64,000 bases of DNA, taken from the NCBI GenBank assembly GCA_015067995.1, contig SVLJ01000002.1, positions 144,638 through 208,637 of the forward strand, read 5' to 3'. Of the stretch, positions 7,916-15,641 are shown one piece after another. A program made the position numbers and the translations under genes. Every line of letters begins with the position of its first letter. Positions within the stretch are counted from its first letter, which is position 1. Under the pieces are notes generated by a model that was not told where the DNA came from, made no database searches, and was given only the letters and a program-made list of their open reading frames with translations. Origin of the DNA: Oscillospiraceae bacterium (GTDB lineage Bacteria > Bacillota > Clostridia > Oscillospirales > Oscillospiraceae).

Positions 7916-7944
7916 TTTACAAAGTGCAGGGATTTGCGTATAGT
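7916..7944 (+). promoter_or_regulatory. Promoter of the SGNH hydrolase gene
   Basis: TTTACA at 7916-7921 and TATAGT at 7939-7944 are separated by 17 bases. The rest of 7824-7915 shows no gene or clear structure. Confidence 0.75.
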
Positions 7945-7993
7945 GAAAGCAAATACAGCAAGCATTTTTTACATGAGAGAGGATGGGAAAGAA

Positions 7994-8659
7994 ATGGCAA
8001 ATAAGATCCGAATTGTCTGTTACGGGGATTCCAACACATGGGGTTACGATCCGGAAACCAAGCGCCGCCACGATGACGATGTCCGCTGGACCGGCCGTCT
8101 GCAGAATCTGCTGGGAGACGGCTATCAGGTGGTGGAGTGCGGCATCAACGGCCGGACGGCAGCTCACGACGAGCCTTTCCGCGACTGCCGCAACGGCAGC
8201 AAGGGCCTTGGCTACAGTCTGCTGGAGAGCAGCCCGTTGGATCTGCTGATCATCTGCATCGGCACCAACGACCTCAAGTATGAGGACACCGCGGCGGCGA
8301 TGGGACGCGGCATCCGTATGCTGCTGCGCACAGCGAAGCACTCCGGCCTGCTGAACACCTTCGATACCTCCGTCTTCCGGGGCGGCAAGGAGAGAATCCT
8401 GCTGATTTCTCCCATTCATATCGGGAAGGAGCTGGATGAGAAGTTCCCGGACAGCATCCTCAAGGGGAAGCATGAGCTGTCTCTCCGGTTCGCGGAGATC
8501 TATGAGCCCATCGCCAAGTCCTGTGGCGTGGAGTTCCTGAACGGGGCACAGTATGCCGAGCCTTCGGAGGCGGATTGCCTCCACATGGATGCGGAGAACC
8601 ATCGGAAGTTTGCGGATGCTGTGTACCGGAAGGTGCGGGAAATGTTTGAGGCCGACTGA
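7994..8659 (+). CDS. SGNH/GDSL-family hydrolase
   Basis: A 221-residue SGNH hydrolase, an esterase or lipase fold that deacylates small or carbohydrate esters. Block I is GDSNTWG (nucleophile serine at about 12), block III is GTND (about 81), and block V is the DCLH aspartate-histidine pair near 197-200. There is no signal peptide, so it is probably cytosolic. The ATG at 7994 places the GDS motif at the usual distance from the N-terminus; an in-frame ATG at 7973 is possible. A strong terminator follows, so it is a single-gene unit. Confidence 0.9.
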   Translation: MANKIRIVCYGDSNTWGYDPETKRRHDDDVRWTGRLQNLLGDGYQVVECGINGRTAAHDEPFRDCRNGSKGLGYSLLESSPLDLLIICIGTNDLKYEDTAAAMGRGIRMLLRTAKHSGLLNTFDTSVFRGGKERILLISPIHIGKELDEKFPDSILKGKHELSLRFAEIYEPIAKSCGVEFLNGAQYAEPSEADCLHMDAENHRKFADAVYRKVREMFEAD

Positions 8660-8686
8660 GCGCGCCTCTGCGACTGCGCCCCTCAG

Positions 8687-8722
8687 ACTGCCTGTAACCA
8701 ATCGTGGTTACAGGCAGTTTTT
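8687..8722 (+). terminator. Intrinsic terminator of the SGNH gene
   Basis: ACTGCCTGTAACCA at 8687-8700, an ATCG loop and its perfect 14-base complement end in a T-run. Confidence 0.93.
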
Positions 8723-8763
8723 GCCGAAATTTGATAAAATATGTTAAAAATTGCGGTTCCTGG

Positions 8764-8792
8764 TTGACAGAGGCGGAATGGGTTGATATGAT
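8764..8792 (+). promoter_or_regulatory. Promoter of the DegV gene
   Basis: A perfect TTGACA at 8764-8769 and TATGAT at 8787-8792 have a 17-base spacer. Confidence 0.85.
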
Positions 8793-8855
8793 GGATAACG
8801 AAAATCACGTGACGGGTTTTTCAAAAACCTGTTTATAAAAAGGGGTCGCATACTT

Positions 8856-9692
8856 ATGGTTCGCATCGTATCCGATACTTCGACGCTGTACTCTACAGCC
8901 CAGGCGAAGGAGGCCGGCTTTGCCGTGTCTCCGCTGTCTGTTACCATCAATGGGGAAACATACCGTGAGTTTGACGAGATCAGCTCCGAAGATTTTGTTG
9001 GCATCATCCGTCAGGGGCATCTTCCTGTCAGCAGCCAGCCTGCCGTTGGCGAGGTGCTGGAGCTGTATGAGGCATATGCGGAGGACGAGATCGTCAACGT
9101 TGCCATGGCGGCAGGTCTGTCCGGTACTTACGACAGTGCTGTGGCGGCTGCTGAGTTGTGCGAGAACAAGAGCGGCATTACGGTGATCAACAGCCGTACC
9201 CTCTGCGGCCCTCATCGGTATCTGGTGGAGAAGGCCGTGGAGTGGGCGAAGAAGGGGCATTCCGCAAAGGAGATCAAGGCTCGGCTGGAAGCTAAGATGG
9301 ACACGGCAAAGAGCTTTCTGATGCCTGCAGACTTTGAATATCTGCGCCGTGGGGGACGCCTGTCTCCGCTGGTATCCTATGTGGGCAAGGCGGCCAGTCT
9401 GGTGCCGGTGATGACCCAGACGGAGGACGGCCGGCGACTCACCATTGCCGGTATCCGGCGCGGTTTTCCTCAGGGTGTTAAGTTTGTGAGCAAGGCACTG
9501 AGCAAGCTGGGCGTTGGCGACGGATGGCGTGTGTATATTTCCCATGCTGATGCAAAGCAGATGGCAGAGCATGCCTGTCAGGAGCTGCGGGCGGCAATTC
9601 CCAATGCCGCGTATGAGATTCTCTCTCTGAGCCCGGCGTTTATTACCCAGGGCGGACCCGGCTGCGTGGCCATTCAGGCGATTGAGGCTTGA
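8856..9692 (+). CDS. DegV family fatty-acid-binding protein
   Basis: A 278-residue DegV protein. The family binds a fatty acid, and FakB members present it to the kinase FakA for phospholipid synthesis. Typical segments are the N-terminal VRIVSDTSTLY, PVSSQPAVGEVLELYEAYAE with the conserved serines, and FEYLRRGGRLSP in the second domain. No DAK-type kinase gene is in the window, so pairing with FakA is inference. It has its own promoter, with AAGGGG before the ATG. Confidence 0.94.
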   Translation: MVRIVSDTSTLYSTAQAKEAGFAVSPLSVTINGETYREFDEISSEDFVGIIRQGHLPVSSQPAVGEVLELYEAYAEDEIVNVAMAAGLSGTYDSAVAAAELCENKSGITVINSRTLCGPHRYLVEKAVEWAKKGHSAKEIKARLEAKMDTAKSFLMPADFEYLRRGGRLSPLVSYVGKAASLVPVMTQTEDGRRLTIAGIRRGFPQGVKFVSKALSKLGVGDGWRVYISHADAKQMAEHACQELRAAIPNAAYEILSLSPAFITQGGPGCVAIQAIEA

Positions 9693-9738
9693 TAAATCCA
9701 GCGGCAGGTTCATCGTGTTGTTTGTTGAAAAATTTCTC

Positions 9739-9767
9739 TGGACATACGGCGGATTATCCGGTATAAT
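9739..9767 (+). promoter_or_regulatory. Promoter of the glycerol-3-phosphate oxidation operon
   Basis: TGGACA at 9739-9744 and a perfect TATAAT at 9762-9767 (17-base spacer) would start RNA near 9774, leaving a leader of about 138 bases before the ATG at 9912. Confidence 0.85.
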
Positions 9768-9835
9768 GCAAAAAAAGGCAGTATGTTGTGCTTCGCTCTG
9801 CCGCCTGAAATAGGGTATATTGCATTATGAGTAAG

Positions 9836-9890
9836 AGAGCTATGCAAAAGAGATACAGGCGACTGTGTCTTGTTTGCGTAGCTCTTTTTT
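9836..9890 (+). terminator. Leader terminator, candidate GlpP antitermination target
   Basis: A long stem starts with AGAGCTA (9836-9842) paired to TAGCTCT (9879-9885), continues through TGCAAA and AGATACAG, and closes on a GCGA loop. T-run 9885-9890 makes it an intrinsic terminator, placed 22 bases before the first gene of the operon. The sole sensible role is conditional termination. The apical part contains TACAGG and TGTGT, and AAGAGAGC begins the base; both elements recur in the glpP leader at 41036-41083. Confidence 0.85.
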
Positions 9891-9911
9891 GTGTTGAAGG
9901 AGAGAAATTTT

Positions 9912-11348
9912 ATGTATGATGTAGTGATCGTAGGTGCCGGCGTGGTAGGCTGTGCGGCGGCACGGTATCTATCCCGGTATCAGCTTCGGGTCTGCGTTCT
10001 GGAAAAGGCGGAAGATGTCTGCTGCGGCACCTCCAAGGCCAACAGTGCCATTGTGCACGCCGGCTTTGACGCGGTGCCCGGCAGCAATAAAGCAAAGTAC
10101 AATGTCCGCGGCAATGCCATGATGGAGGGGCTGAGCCGTGAACTGGATTTTCCCTTCCGGCGCAATGGCTCTCTGGTGCTTTGTTTTCAACAGGGGGATA
10201 TTCCGCGTTTGGAGGCGCTTTGTGAGAACGGTGCGAAAAACGGTGTTCCCGGCCTGCAGATCCTGACCGGTGATGAGGCGAGAGCGCTGGAGCCCGCACT
10301 TTCCGATTCCGTAGTGGCAGCGCTCTGGGCGCCCAGCGGTGGTATTGTCTGTCCCTTCAACCTGACCTATGCGCTGGCAGAGAATGCGGCGGCCAACGGT
10401 GTGGAGTTTTTCTTTGACACGGAGGTGCAGAGCGTTTCCCATACCGATTCCGGCTTTTTGCTGAAGACCGGCAAGGGCAGCTTTGAGACACGGTTGGTGA
10501 TCAATGCCGCAGGCGTCATGAGCGATCTGCTGCACAATCAGGTCTGCGCGGAGCAGGTGAACATTGTGCCCCGCCGCGGCCAGTATTGTCTGTTTGACAA
10601 GTGTGACGGCAATTTGGTGTCCCGAACCATTTTCCAGCTGCCGGGCAAAATGGGCAAGGGCGTTCTGGTGACGCCTACCGTCCACGGGAATCTGCTGGTG
10701 GGCCCCACGGCTGAGGATATTCCGGAGCGGGACGGCACCAATACCACTGCTGCCGGATTGGAAACGGCACTGTCTACCGCTGCGCTCAGCGTACCAAATC
10801 TTCCGGTGCGGGATGTCATCACTTCTTTCGCCGGACTGCGCGCACATATCGTAAGAGAAAATGTGGATTTTCTGGTAGGGGAGAGCGTCGAAGGCTGGTT
10901 TGACCTTTGTGGTATCGAGTCTCCCGGCCTGTCTGCCGCTCCTGCTCTGGGTCAGGATGCTGCGGATTGGGCGGCAGGAAAGCTGCAGGCTGCCGAAAAG
11001 GCAGACTTTATCCCCACCCGCAAGGGAATCGTGGATTTGCGCGCGCTCTCTATGGAGGAACGCAGAGAATATATTGCGCAGGATGCTGCTTACGGAAATA
11101 TCATCTGCCGCTGTGAGGAGATCAGCGAGGGCGAGATCGTGGATGCCATCCGCCGTGTGCCTGGTGCAAAGTCACTGGACGGCGTGAAGCGCCGTACCCG
11201 CGCCGGCATGGGGCGCTGTCAGGGCGGCTTCTGTGCCCCCCGTGTCATGGAGATTCTGTCCCGTGAGCTGGGCGTTTCTCCCACTGAGCTGACCAAGTCC
11301 GGCGGTGCATCCAGACTGCTTTCCGGCAAGACAAAGGAGGTTTTCTGA
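9912..11348 (+). CDS. FAD-dependent oxidoreductase, GlpA-like glycerol-3-phosphate dehydrogenase
   Basis: A 478-residue flavoprotein of the GlpA/GlpD/LhgO DAO superfamily. VVIVGAGVVGCAAARYLSRY at the N-terminus is the Rossmann FAD-binding motif. The C-terminus (about 395-470) is a BFD-like [2Fe-2S] domain with CRC and CQGGFC cysteines, as in anaerobic GlpA. It probably oxidises sn-glycerol 3-phosphate to dihydroxyacetone phosphate with the next two gene products; 2-hydroxyglutarate is a weaker alternative. The ATG at 9912 has GAAGGAGAG before it. Its last base is shared with the next start, and a terminator lies in its mRNA leader. Confidence 0.88.
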   Translation: MYDVVIVGAGVVGCAAARYLSRYQLRVCVLEKAEDVCCGTSKANSAIVHAGFDAVPGSNKAKYNVRGNAMMEGLSRELDFPFRRNGSLVLCFQQGDIPRLEALCENGAKNGVPGLQILTGDEARALEPALSDSVVAALWAPSGGIVCPFNLTYALAENAAANGVEFFFDTEVQSVSHTDSGFLLKTGKGSFETRLVINAAGVMSDLLHNQVCAEQVNIVPRRGQYCLFDKCDGNLVSRTIFQLPGKMGKGVLVTPTVHGNLLVGPTAEDIPERDGTNTTAAGLETALSTAALSVPNLPVRDVITSFAGLRAHIVRENVDFLVGESVEGWFDLCGIESPGLSAAPALGQDAADWAAGKLQAAEKADFIPTRKGIVDLRALSMEERREYIAQDAAYGNIICRCEEISEGEIVDAIRRVPGAKSLDGVKRRTRAGMGRCQGGFCAPRVMEILSRELGVSPTELTKSGGASRLLSGKTKEVF

Positions 11349-12601
11349 TGGAGCGCTTTGATATTATCGTCATCGGCGGCGGCCCTGCCGGCCTTGCCGC
11401 AGCTATCGCCGCGAAAAAGCGTGGCACAGAGCGGGTTCTCATTCTGGAACGTGACCGCGAACTGGGCGGTATTCTGAACCAGTGTATCCACAGCGGCTTT
11501 GGCCTGCATACCTTTGGCAAGGAACTCACCGGCCCGGAGTACGCCGCTGCATTCATTGAACAGATTGTGCCTCTGGGTATTCAGGTGCGGCTGAACACCA
11601 TGGTGTTGGACATCTCTCAGGAGTTGGTGGTGACCTGCACCAGCCGAGCCAACGGACTGGAGCAGCTCCGAGCAGACGCCGTTGTGCTGGCTATGGGCTG
11701 CCGTGAGCGTTCCAGGGGTGCGCTGAATATTCCCGGTTTCCGCTGCGCAGGCATTTATTCTGCCGGCGCTGCCCAGCGCCTTGTGAATATGGAAGGCCTT
11801 ATGCCCGGTCGCGAGGCGGTCATCCTCGGTTCCGGCGACATCGGCCTGATCATGGCCCGCCGCATGACCATGGAGGGTGCAAAAGTCAAGGCGGTGGCGG
11901 AGGTGCTGCCGTATTCCGGTGGTCTGAAGCGGAATATTGTCCAGTGTCTGGACGATTTTGATATTCCTCTGAAGCTCAGCCATACCGTGGTGGATATTCA
12001 CGGCAGAGAGCGTCTGGAGGGTGTTACTATTGCTGAGGTAGATGCTGCACGGAAGCCCATTCCCGGCACGGAGGAGTACATTTCCTGCGATACGCTGCTG
12101 CTTTCCGTGGGCCTGCTGCCGGAGAACGAGCTGACCCGTGCAGCCGGTATTGAGATCGATCGGGTCACCGGCGGCCCAGTGGTTTCCGATGACTTTTCTA
12201 CCTCGCTGCCCGGCGTCTTTGCCTGCGGCAATGTGCTCCATGTTCACGATCTGGTGGACTTCGTTTCCCGGGAAGCGGAGCGTGCCGGCGAAAGTGCTGC
12301 GGAGTATGTGCTGGGCAAGCAAAAGGGACAGCGGGAGATTGCCCTTCGCGGCACGGGCGGTGTGCGCTACACTGTGCCGCAGCGCATTTGTGTGGACAGC
12401 ATGCCTGACTCTCTCACGGTGCGGTTCCGTGTGGCAGAGCCCATGCGGGATCGCAGCATTGCCGTTTATTGCGGCAAGCAGCGGCTTCTGCAGAAAAAGA
12501 AGCGTGTCCTGGCACCGGGCGAAATGGAGTTTGTGATCATTAAGCGTGACAGCATTCCCGCTGACGCAAAAGAAATCGTTGTGTGCATTGAGGAGGATTG
12601 A
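11348..12601 (+). CDS. NAD(P)/FAD-dependent oxidoreductase, GlpB-like partner
   Basis: A 417-residue pyridine-nucleotide-disulfide-type oxidoreductase. FDIIVIGGGPAGLAAAIAAK (about 4-23) binds FAD; the second dinucleotide motif EAVILGSGDIGLIMARRM (about 157-174) binds NAD; GVFACGNVLHVHD (about 290) is the third FAD contact. Paired with a GlpA-like protein and DUF1667, it occupies the GlpB position and likely passes electrons from glycerol-3-phosphate oxidation to NAD or a quinone-like acceptor. Its start (ATG) overlaps the previous TGA. GGAGG at 11336-11340 lies inside the upstream gene. Confidence 0.88.
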   Translation: MERFDIIVIGGGPAGLAAAIAAKKRGTERVLILERDRELGGILNQCIHSGFGLHTFGKELTGPEYAAAFIEQIVPLGIQVRLNTMVLDISQELVVTCTSRANGLEQLRADAVVLAMGCRERSRGALNIPGFRCAGIYSAGAAQRLVNMEGLMPGREAVILGSGDIGLIMARRMTMEGAKVKAVAEVLPYSGGLKRNIVQCLDDFDIPLKLSHTVVDIHGRERLEGVTIAEVDAARKPIPGTEEYISCDTLLLSVGLLPENELTRAAGIEIDRVTGGPVVSDDFSTSLPGVFACGNVLHVHDLVDFVSREAERAGESAAEYVLGKQKGQREIALRGTGGVRYTVPQRICVDSMPDSLTVRFRVAEPMRDRSIAVYCGKQRLLQKKKRVLAPGEMEFVIIKRDSIPADAKEIVVCIEED

Positions 12602-12604
12602 TCT

Positions 12605-12967
12605 ATGGAACGTGATCTGACTTGTATTGGCTGCCCCCTCGGCTGTGCGCTGCATGTTTGGTGGGAAGGGGATGTGGTGACCGTCACCGGCAATACCTGT
12701 CCCCGCGGTGCGGCCTATGGCCGCACGGAGTGCACGGCTCCCGTCCGCCGGTTTACCGGCACAGTGGCTCTGCGCGGAGGTGTTCTGCCGGTGGTTTCCG
12801 TCAAGACCCGGGAGGACGTCCCAAAGGATGCTGTTTTCGCCGTGGCGGAAGCGGTGAAGACGCTGAGCGTGGAAGCGCCTGTCTCCATCGGCGATGTGAT
12901 TTGTGAGGATATTGCCGGAACGGGCGTGGCATTGGTTGCTGCAAAAAATGTGGCCCGTGCCGTATAA
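12605..12967 (+). CDS. DUF1667 cysteine-rich protein of the glp operon
   Basis: A 120-residue DUF1667 protein. The N-terminal CIGCPLGC (about 7-14) and a later NTCPRG (about 31-36) supply four cysteines in an iron-sulfur-like arrangement; the rest is a small beta domain (VRRFTGTVALRGG). In Firmicutes this family is nearly always encoded after the two flavoproteins seen here and is thought to complete the anaerobic glycerol-3-phosphate oxidase as an electron-transfer subunit. It begins three bases after the previous stop. Confidence 0.88.
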   Translation: MERDLTCIGCPLGCALHVWWEGDVVTVTGNTCPRGAAYGRTECTAPVRRFTGTVALRGGVLPVVSVKTREDVPKDAVFAVAEAVKTLSVEAPVSIGDVICEDIAGTGVALVAAKNVARAV

Positions 12968-12999
12968 TACCAGGTATCGAACCATTTGGAGGTCGTAAC

Positions 13000-13725
13000 A
13001 TGGATACATACAAGATTACAGCATGCAAGCCCTGTATGATCGCCCACAGAGGACTCAGCGGTCTGGAGCGGGAGAATACCTGCGCGGCCTTTGTGGCGGC
13101 GGGCAATCGCAGCTATTACGGCATTGAAACCGATGTGCATCGTACGGCAGACGGACAGTATGTGATCATCCATGACGATACCACCACCCGTGTCACCGGT
13201 CAGGAGCTGGTGGTGGAGGAGACGGATATGGCCACGCTGCGTCAGCTGCGGCTCTTGGATGTGGGAACCGAGCTGCCCCGAGGCGATCTGTGTCTGCCGA
13301 CGCTGGATGAATATATCTCCATCTGCAAAAAGTATGAGAAGGCGGCGGTCCTGGAACTGAAGAACCGTATGCCTGATGAGGCGGTGTGGGAGATCGCGGA
13401 GATCGTCGCCGACCACGGTTATATGGAAAACACCGTTTTCATTTCCTTCAGTCTGGACAATCTCATTGCCCTGCGGGCAAAATATCCCCGGCAGAAAGCG
13501 CAGTATCTGGTGAGTAAGATCAACGATCCGAAGGCGCTGCTGGAGACGCTGAAGGCTCACCGGCTGGATCTGGATGCAAAGCATACCGCACTGACCAGAG
13601 AGCTGGTGGAGCAGCTGCATGCCGAAGGAGTGGAAGTAAACGTCTGGACGGTGGATACGCCGGAGGATGCTGCCCGGGTGATGGCCATGGGCGTGGACTA
13701 TATTACCAGCAATATTTTGGAGTGA
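13000..13725 (+). CDS. Glycerophosphodiester phosphodiesterase
   Basis: A 241-residue GDPD-family TIM barrel that hydrolyses glycerophosphodiesters to glycerol 3-phosphate and an alcohol. Catalytic residues are visible: H15-R16 of IAHRGLSG, E43 and D45 of IETDVH, and H58 of IIHDD; K/E in LELKNR also fits. There is no signal peptide, so it is cytosolic (UgpQ/YqiK type). It lies 32 bases behind the glp flavoprotein genes with a GGAGG ribosome site and no terminator between, so it would feed the same operon with substrate. Confidence 0.93.
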   Translation: MDTYKITACKPCMIAHRGLSGLERENTCAAFVAAGNRSYYGIETDVHRTADGQYVIIHDDTTTRVTGQELVVEETDMATLRQLRLLDVGTELPRGDLCLPTLDEYISICKKYEKAAVLELKNRMPDEAVWEIAEIVADHGYMENTVFISFSLDNLIALRAKYPRQKAQYLVSKINDPKALLETLKAHRLDLDAKHTALTRELVEQLHAEGVEVNVWTVDTPEDAARVMAMGVDYITSNILE

Positions 13726-13780
13726 CGGCGGGGATATGGCCTGCGGTTTTGCTGCCATACTATCGCTGAGGTGAGAAACC

Positions 13781-13954
13781 ATGGATATCGGGCACGAATC
13801 TCGTCCTATTCCCGAATTTTCCGGAGAGCCGTGGGAGCCGGAGCGTCCCATCCCCGAGGGGATCTATCCGGTCGTTGACACGGACCTGGCCAGAGACAAT
13901 CTGGAGAATGATATTCCCGCCGCCGATCTGGAGGATCTTGGTGGGAGACCGTAA
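13781..13954 (+). CDS. Small acidic, proline-rich hypothetical protein
   Basis: A 57-residue open frame starts at ATG 13781 with GAGGTGAG just upstream and ends at TAA 13952-13954. The product is acidic (14 Asp/Glu) and rich in proline, with the phrases EPWEPERPIPEG and LEDLGGRP. Codon choice (CTG, GAC, GAG, CCC) matches the neighbouring genes and a terminator follows directly, which supports a real gene at the end of the glp transcript. I do not recognise the family. No membrane segment or cysteine is present. Confidence 0.6.
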   Translation: MDIGHESRPIPEFSGEPWEPERPIPEGIYPVVDTDLARDNLENDIPAADLEDLGGRP

Positions 13955-13956
13955 TG

Positions 13957-13996
13957 AAAAAAGAACTGCCTGCCTGTGTGCCGGCGGTTCTTTTTT
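13957..13996 (+). terminator. Intrinsic terminator of the glp operon
   Basis: AAAAAAGAACTGCC pairs with GGCGGTTCTTTTTT (one G-U) across a 12-base loop; the T-run is part of the 3' arm. Confidence 0.88.
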
Positions 13997-14010
13997 CATG
14001 CTGCAGACAG

Positions 14011-14039
14011 TGGACGAACACGGGCTTTTGTGTTAGAAT
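14011..14039 (+). promoter_or_regulatory. Promoter of the HerA-like ATPase gene
   Basis: TGGACG at 14011-14016 and TAGAAT at 14034-14039 are separated by 17 bases. Confidence 0.65.
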
Positions 14040-14071
14040 CGTGCCAGAAGTGAGCAGGAGGGATTCCGTTT

Positions 14072-15619
14072 ATGTATATGCATGATATTCATAAGATCTG
14101 GCTGGCTACCGGCGGGCAGCCCATCTATCTGGAGCCGTCCATGACGAACCGCCACGGACTGATTGCAGGTGCTACCGGCACCGGTAAGACCGTCACTTTG
14201 AAGGTGCTGGCAGAGTCCTTCAGCGATATGGGTGTGCCGGTATTTCTGGCAGATATCAAGGGTGACCTCAGCGGTATGTGCGAGCCGGGCAGGGAAAACA
14301 AGCATATCCGCCGCAGCATCGACACCATGGGCATTGAAAGGTTTGACTATACCGACTATCCCGTGGAATTCTGGGATGTCTACGGCGAGAAGGGACTGCC
14401 GGTGCGCACCACCATTTCTGAGATGGGGCCGGAGCTGCTGAGCCGGCTGCTGGGTCTCAACGATACCCAGAGCGGTGTGCTGCGTATCGTGTTCCGGGTT
14501 GCCGACGATCAGGGCCTGCTGCTGGTGGATCTGAAGGATCTGCGCAGCATGGTTCAGTATGTGGGAGACCACGCCAAGGACTATAAGCTCACCTACGGCA
14601 ATATTTCCTCCCAGACGGTGGGGGCCATCCAGCGCGCCCTTCTGGCGCTGGAGGACGAGGGCGGTGACATCTTTTTCGGTGAGCCGGCTCTGGAACTGGC
14701 GGACTGGATGGACTGGACGGAGGATGGCCGCGGTGTTATGAACATTCTGGAGTGTCAGAAGCTGTTCCAGCATCCGCTGCTGTACGGTACGTTTTTGCTG
14801 TGGATGCTCTCCGAACTGTATGAGCTGCTGCCGGAGGCGGGCGATCTGGACAAGCCAAAGCTGGCGTTCTTCTTTGACGAGGCGCATCTGCTGTTCAAGG
14901 ATGCACCCAAGGCGCTGGTGGAAAAGGTGGAACAGGTGGTGCGCCTGATCCGTTCCAAGGGCGTCAGCGTGTGGTTTATCACACAGAATCCCACCGATCT
15001 GCCGGACAGTGTTCTGGGGCAGATCGGCAACCGCGTGCAGCATGCTCTGCGGGCATACACCCCCAATGACCAGAAGGCGCTGCGTGCCGCGGCACGCTCC
15101 TTCCGTGTGAATAAGAGCTTCAACACCGAGGAGGCACTGCAGGCTCTGGGCGTGGGTGAGGCACTGGTTTCTGTGCTGGATGAAAAGGGTGTCCCCACCA
15201 TCGTGGAGAAGGCCGGTATCCTGCCGCCTCGAAGCTCCATGGATGCGGTCGGCGATGAGGTCATTGCCGAAGTGGTAGAGTCCAGTCCCCTGTATGAAGG
15301 CTATTTTGAAACGGAGGATCGGGAGTCCGCCTATGAAGTTCTGGAGGAGATCCGGGAAGAAGAGGCTGCCGCAGCTGAAATGGCGGAGCGCAGAGCGGAA
15401 TGGGAGAAGGCTTATAAGACTGCTGCCAGACGCACAACCAGCCGCAGCGGCGGTACGCGGCGTACCACTACCCGCAAGACCACCGCGAAAAAGAAAACCA
15501 CATCCTCCCGGAAGCGTCAGAGCGCCTTGGAAAAGACGGTGAATTCCGCTGCCAACACCATCGGTCGGGAATTGGGAAAGAGACTGGTTCGCGGTATTTT
15601 TGATACGCTGAAACTGTAA
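14072..15619 (+). CDS. HerA-like ATPase (DUF853 family)
   Basis: A 515-residue P-loop ATPase of the HerA/FtsK clade, DUF853 subfamily. Walker A is GATGTGKT at 33-40 and Walker B is [12 protein letters not shown] near 270; [12 protein letters not shown] (about 307) is the sensor-like QN motif. The C-terminal 60 residues are Thr/Lys/Arg-rich ([19 protein letters not shown]), a likely nucleic acid-binding tail. HerA relatives are hexameric DNA pumps, but DUF853 proteins have no assigned role. No NurA-type nuclease is adjacent. AGGAGGG precedes the ATG. Confidence 0.88.
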   Translation: MYMHDIHKIWLATGGQPIYLEPSMTNRHGLIAGATGTGKTVTLKVLAESFSDMGVPVFLADIKGDLSGMCEPGRENKHIRRSIDTMGIERFDYTDYPVEFWDVYGEKGLPVRTTISEMGPELLSRLLGLNDTQSGVLRIVFRVADDQGLLLVDLKDLRSMVQYVGDHAKDYKLTYGNISSQTVGAIQRALLALEDEGGDIFFGEPALELADWMDWTEDGRGVMNILECQKLFQHPLLYGTFLLWMLSELYELLPEAGDLDKPKLAFFFDEAHLLFKDAPKALVEKVEQVVRLIRSKGVSVWFITQNPTDLPDSVLGQIGNRVQHALRAYTPNDQKALRAAARSFRVNKSFNTEEALQALGVGEALVSVLDEKGVPTIVEKAGILPPRSSMDAVGDEVIAEVVESSPLYEGYFETEDRESAYEVLEEIREEEAAAAEMAERRAEWEKAYKTAARRTTSRSGGTRRTTTRKTTAKKKTTSSRKRQSALEKTVNSAANTIGRELGKRLVRGIFDTLKL

Positions 15620-15641
15620 TCGCATTGGGAAAGAGTTATAC

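Noticed and set aside
7329..7916. Open frame of 195 codons on the minus strand over the tRNA genes
   Set aside because: It runs through tRNA-Phe, Gly and Cys; such frames are artefacts of tRNA sequence.
11219..13009. Open frame of 596 codons on the minus strand
   Set aside because: Antisense to the second flavoprotein and DUF1667 genes, which have intact cofactor motifs.
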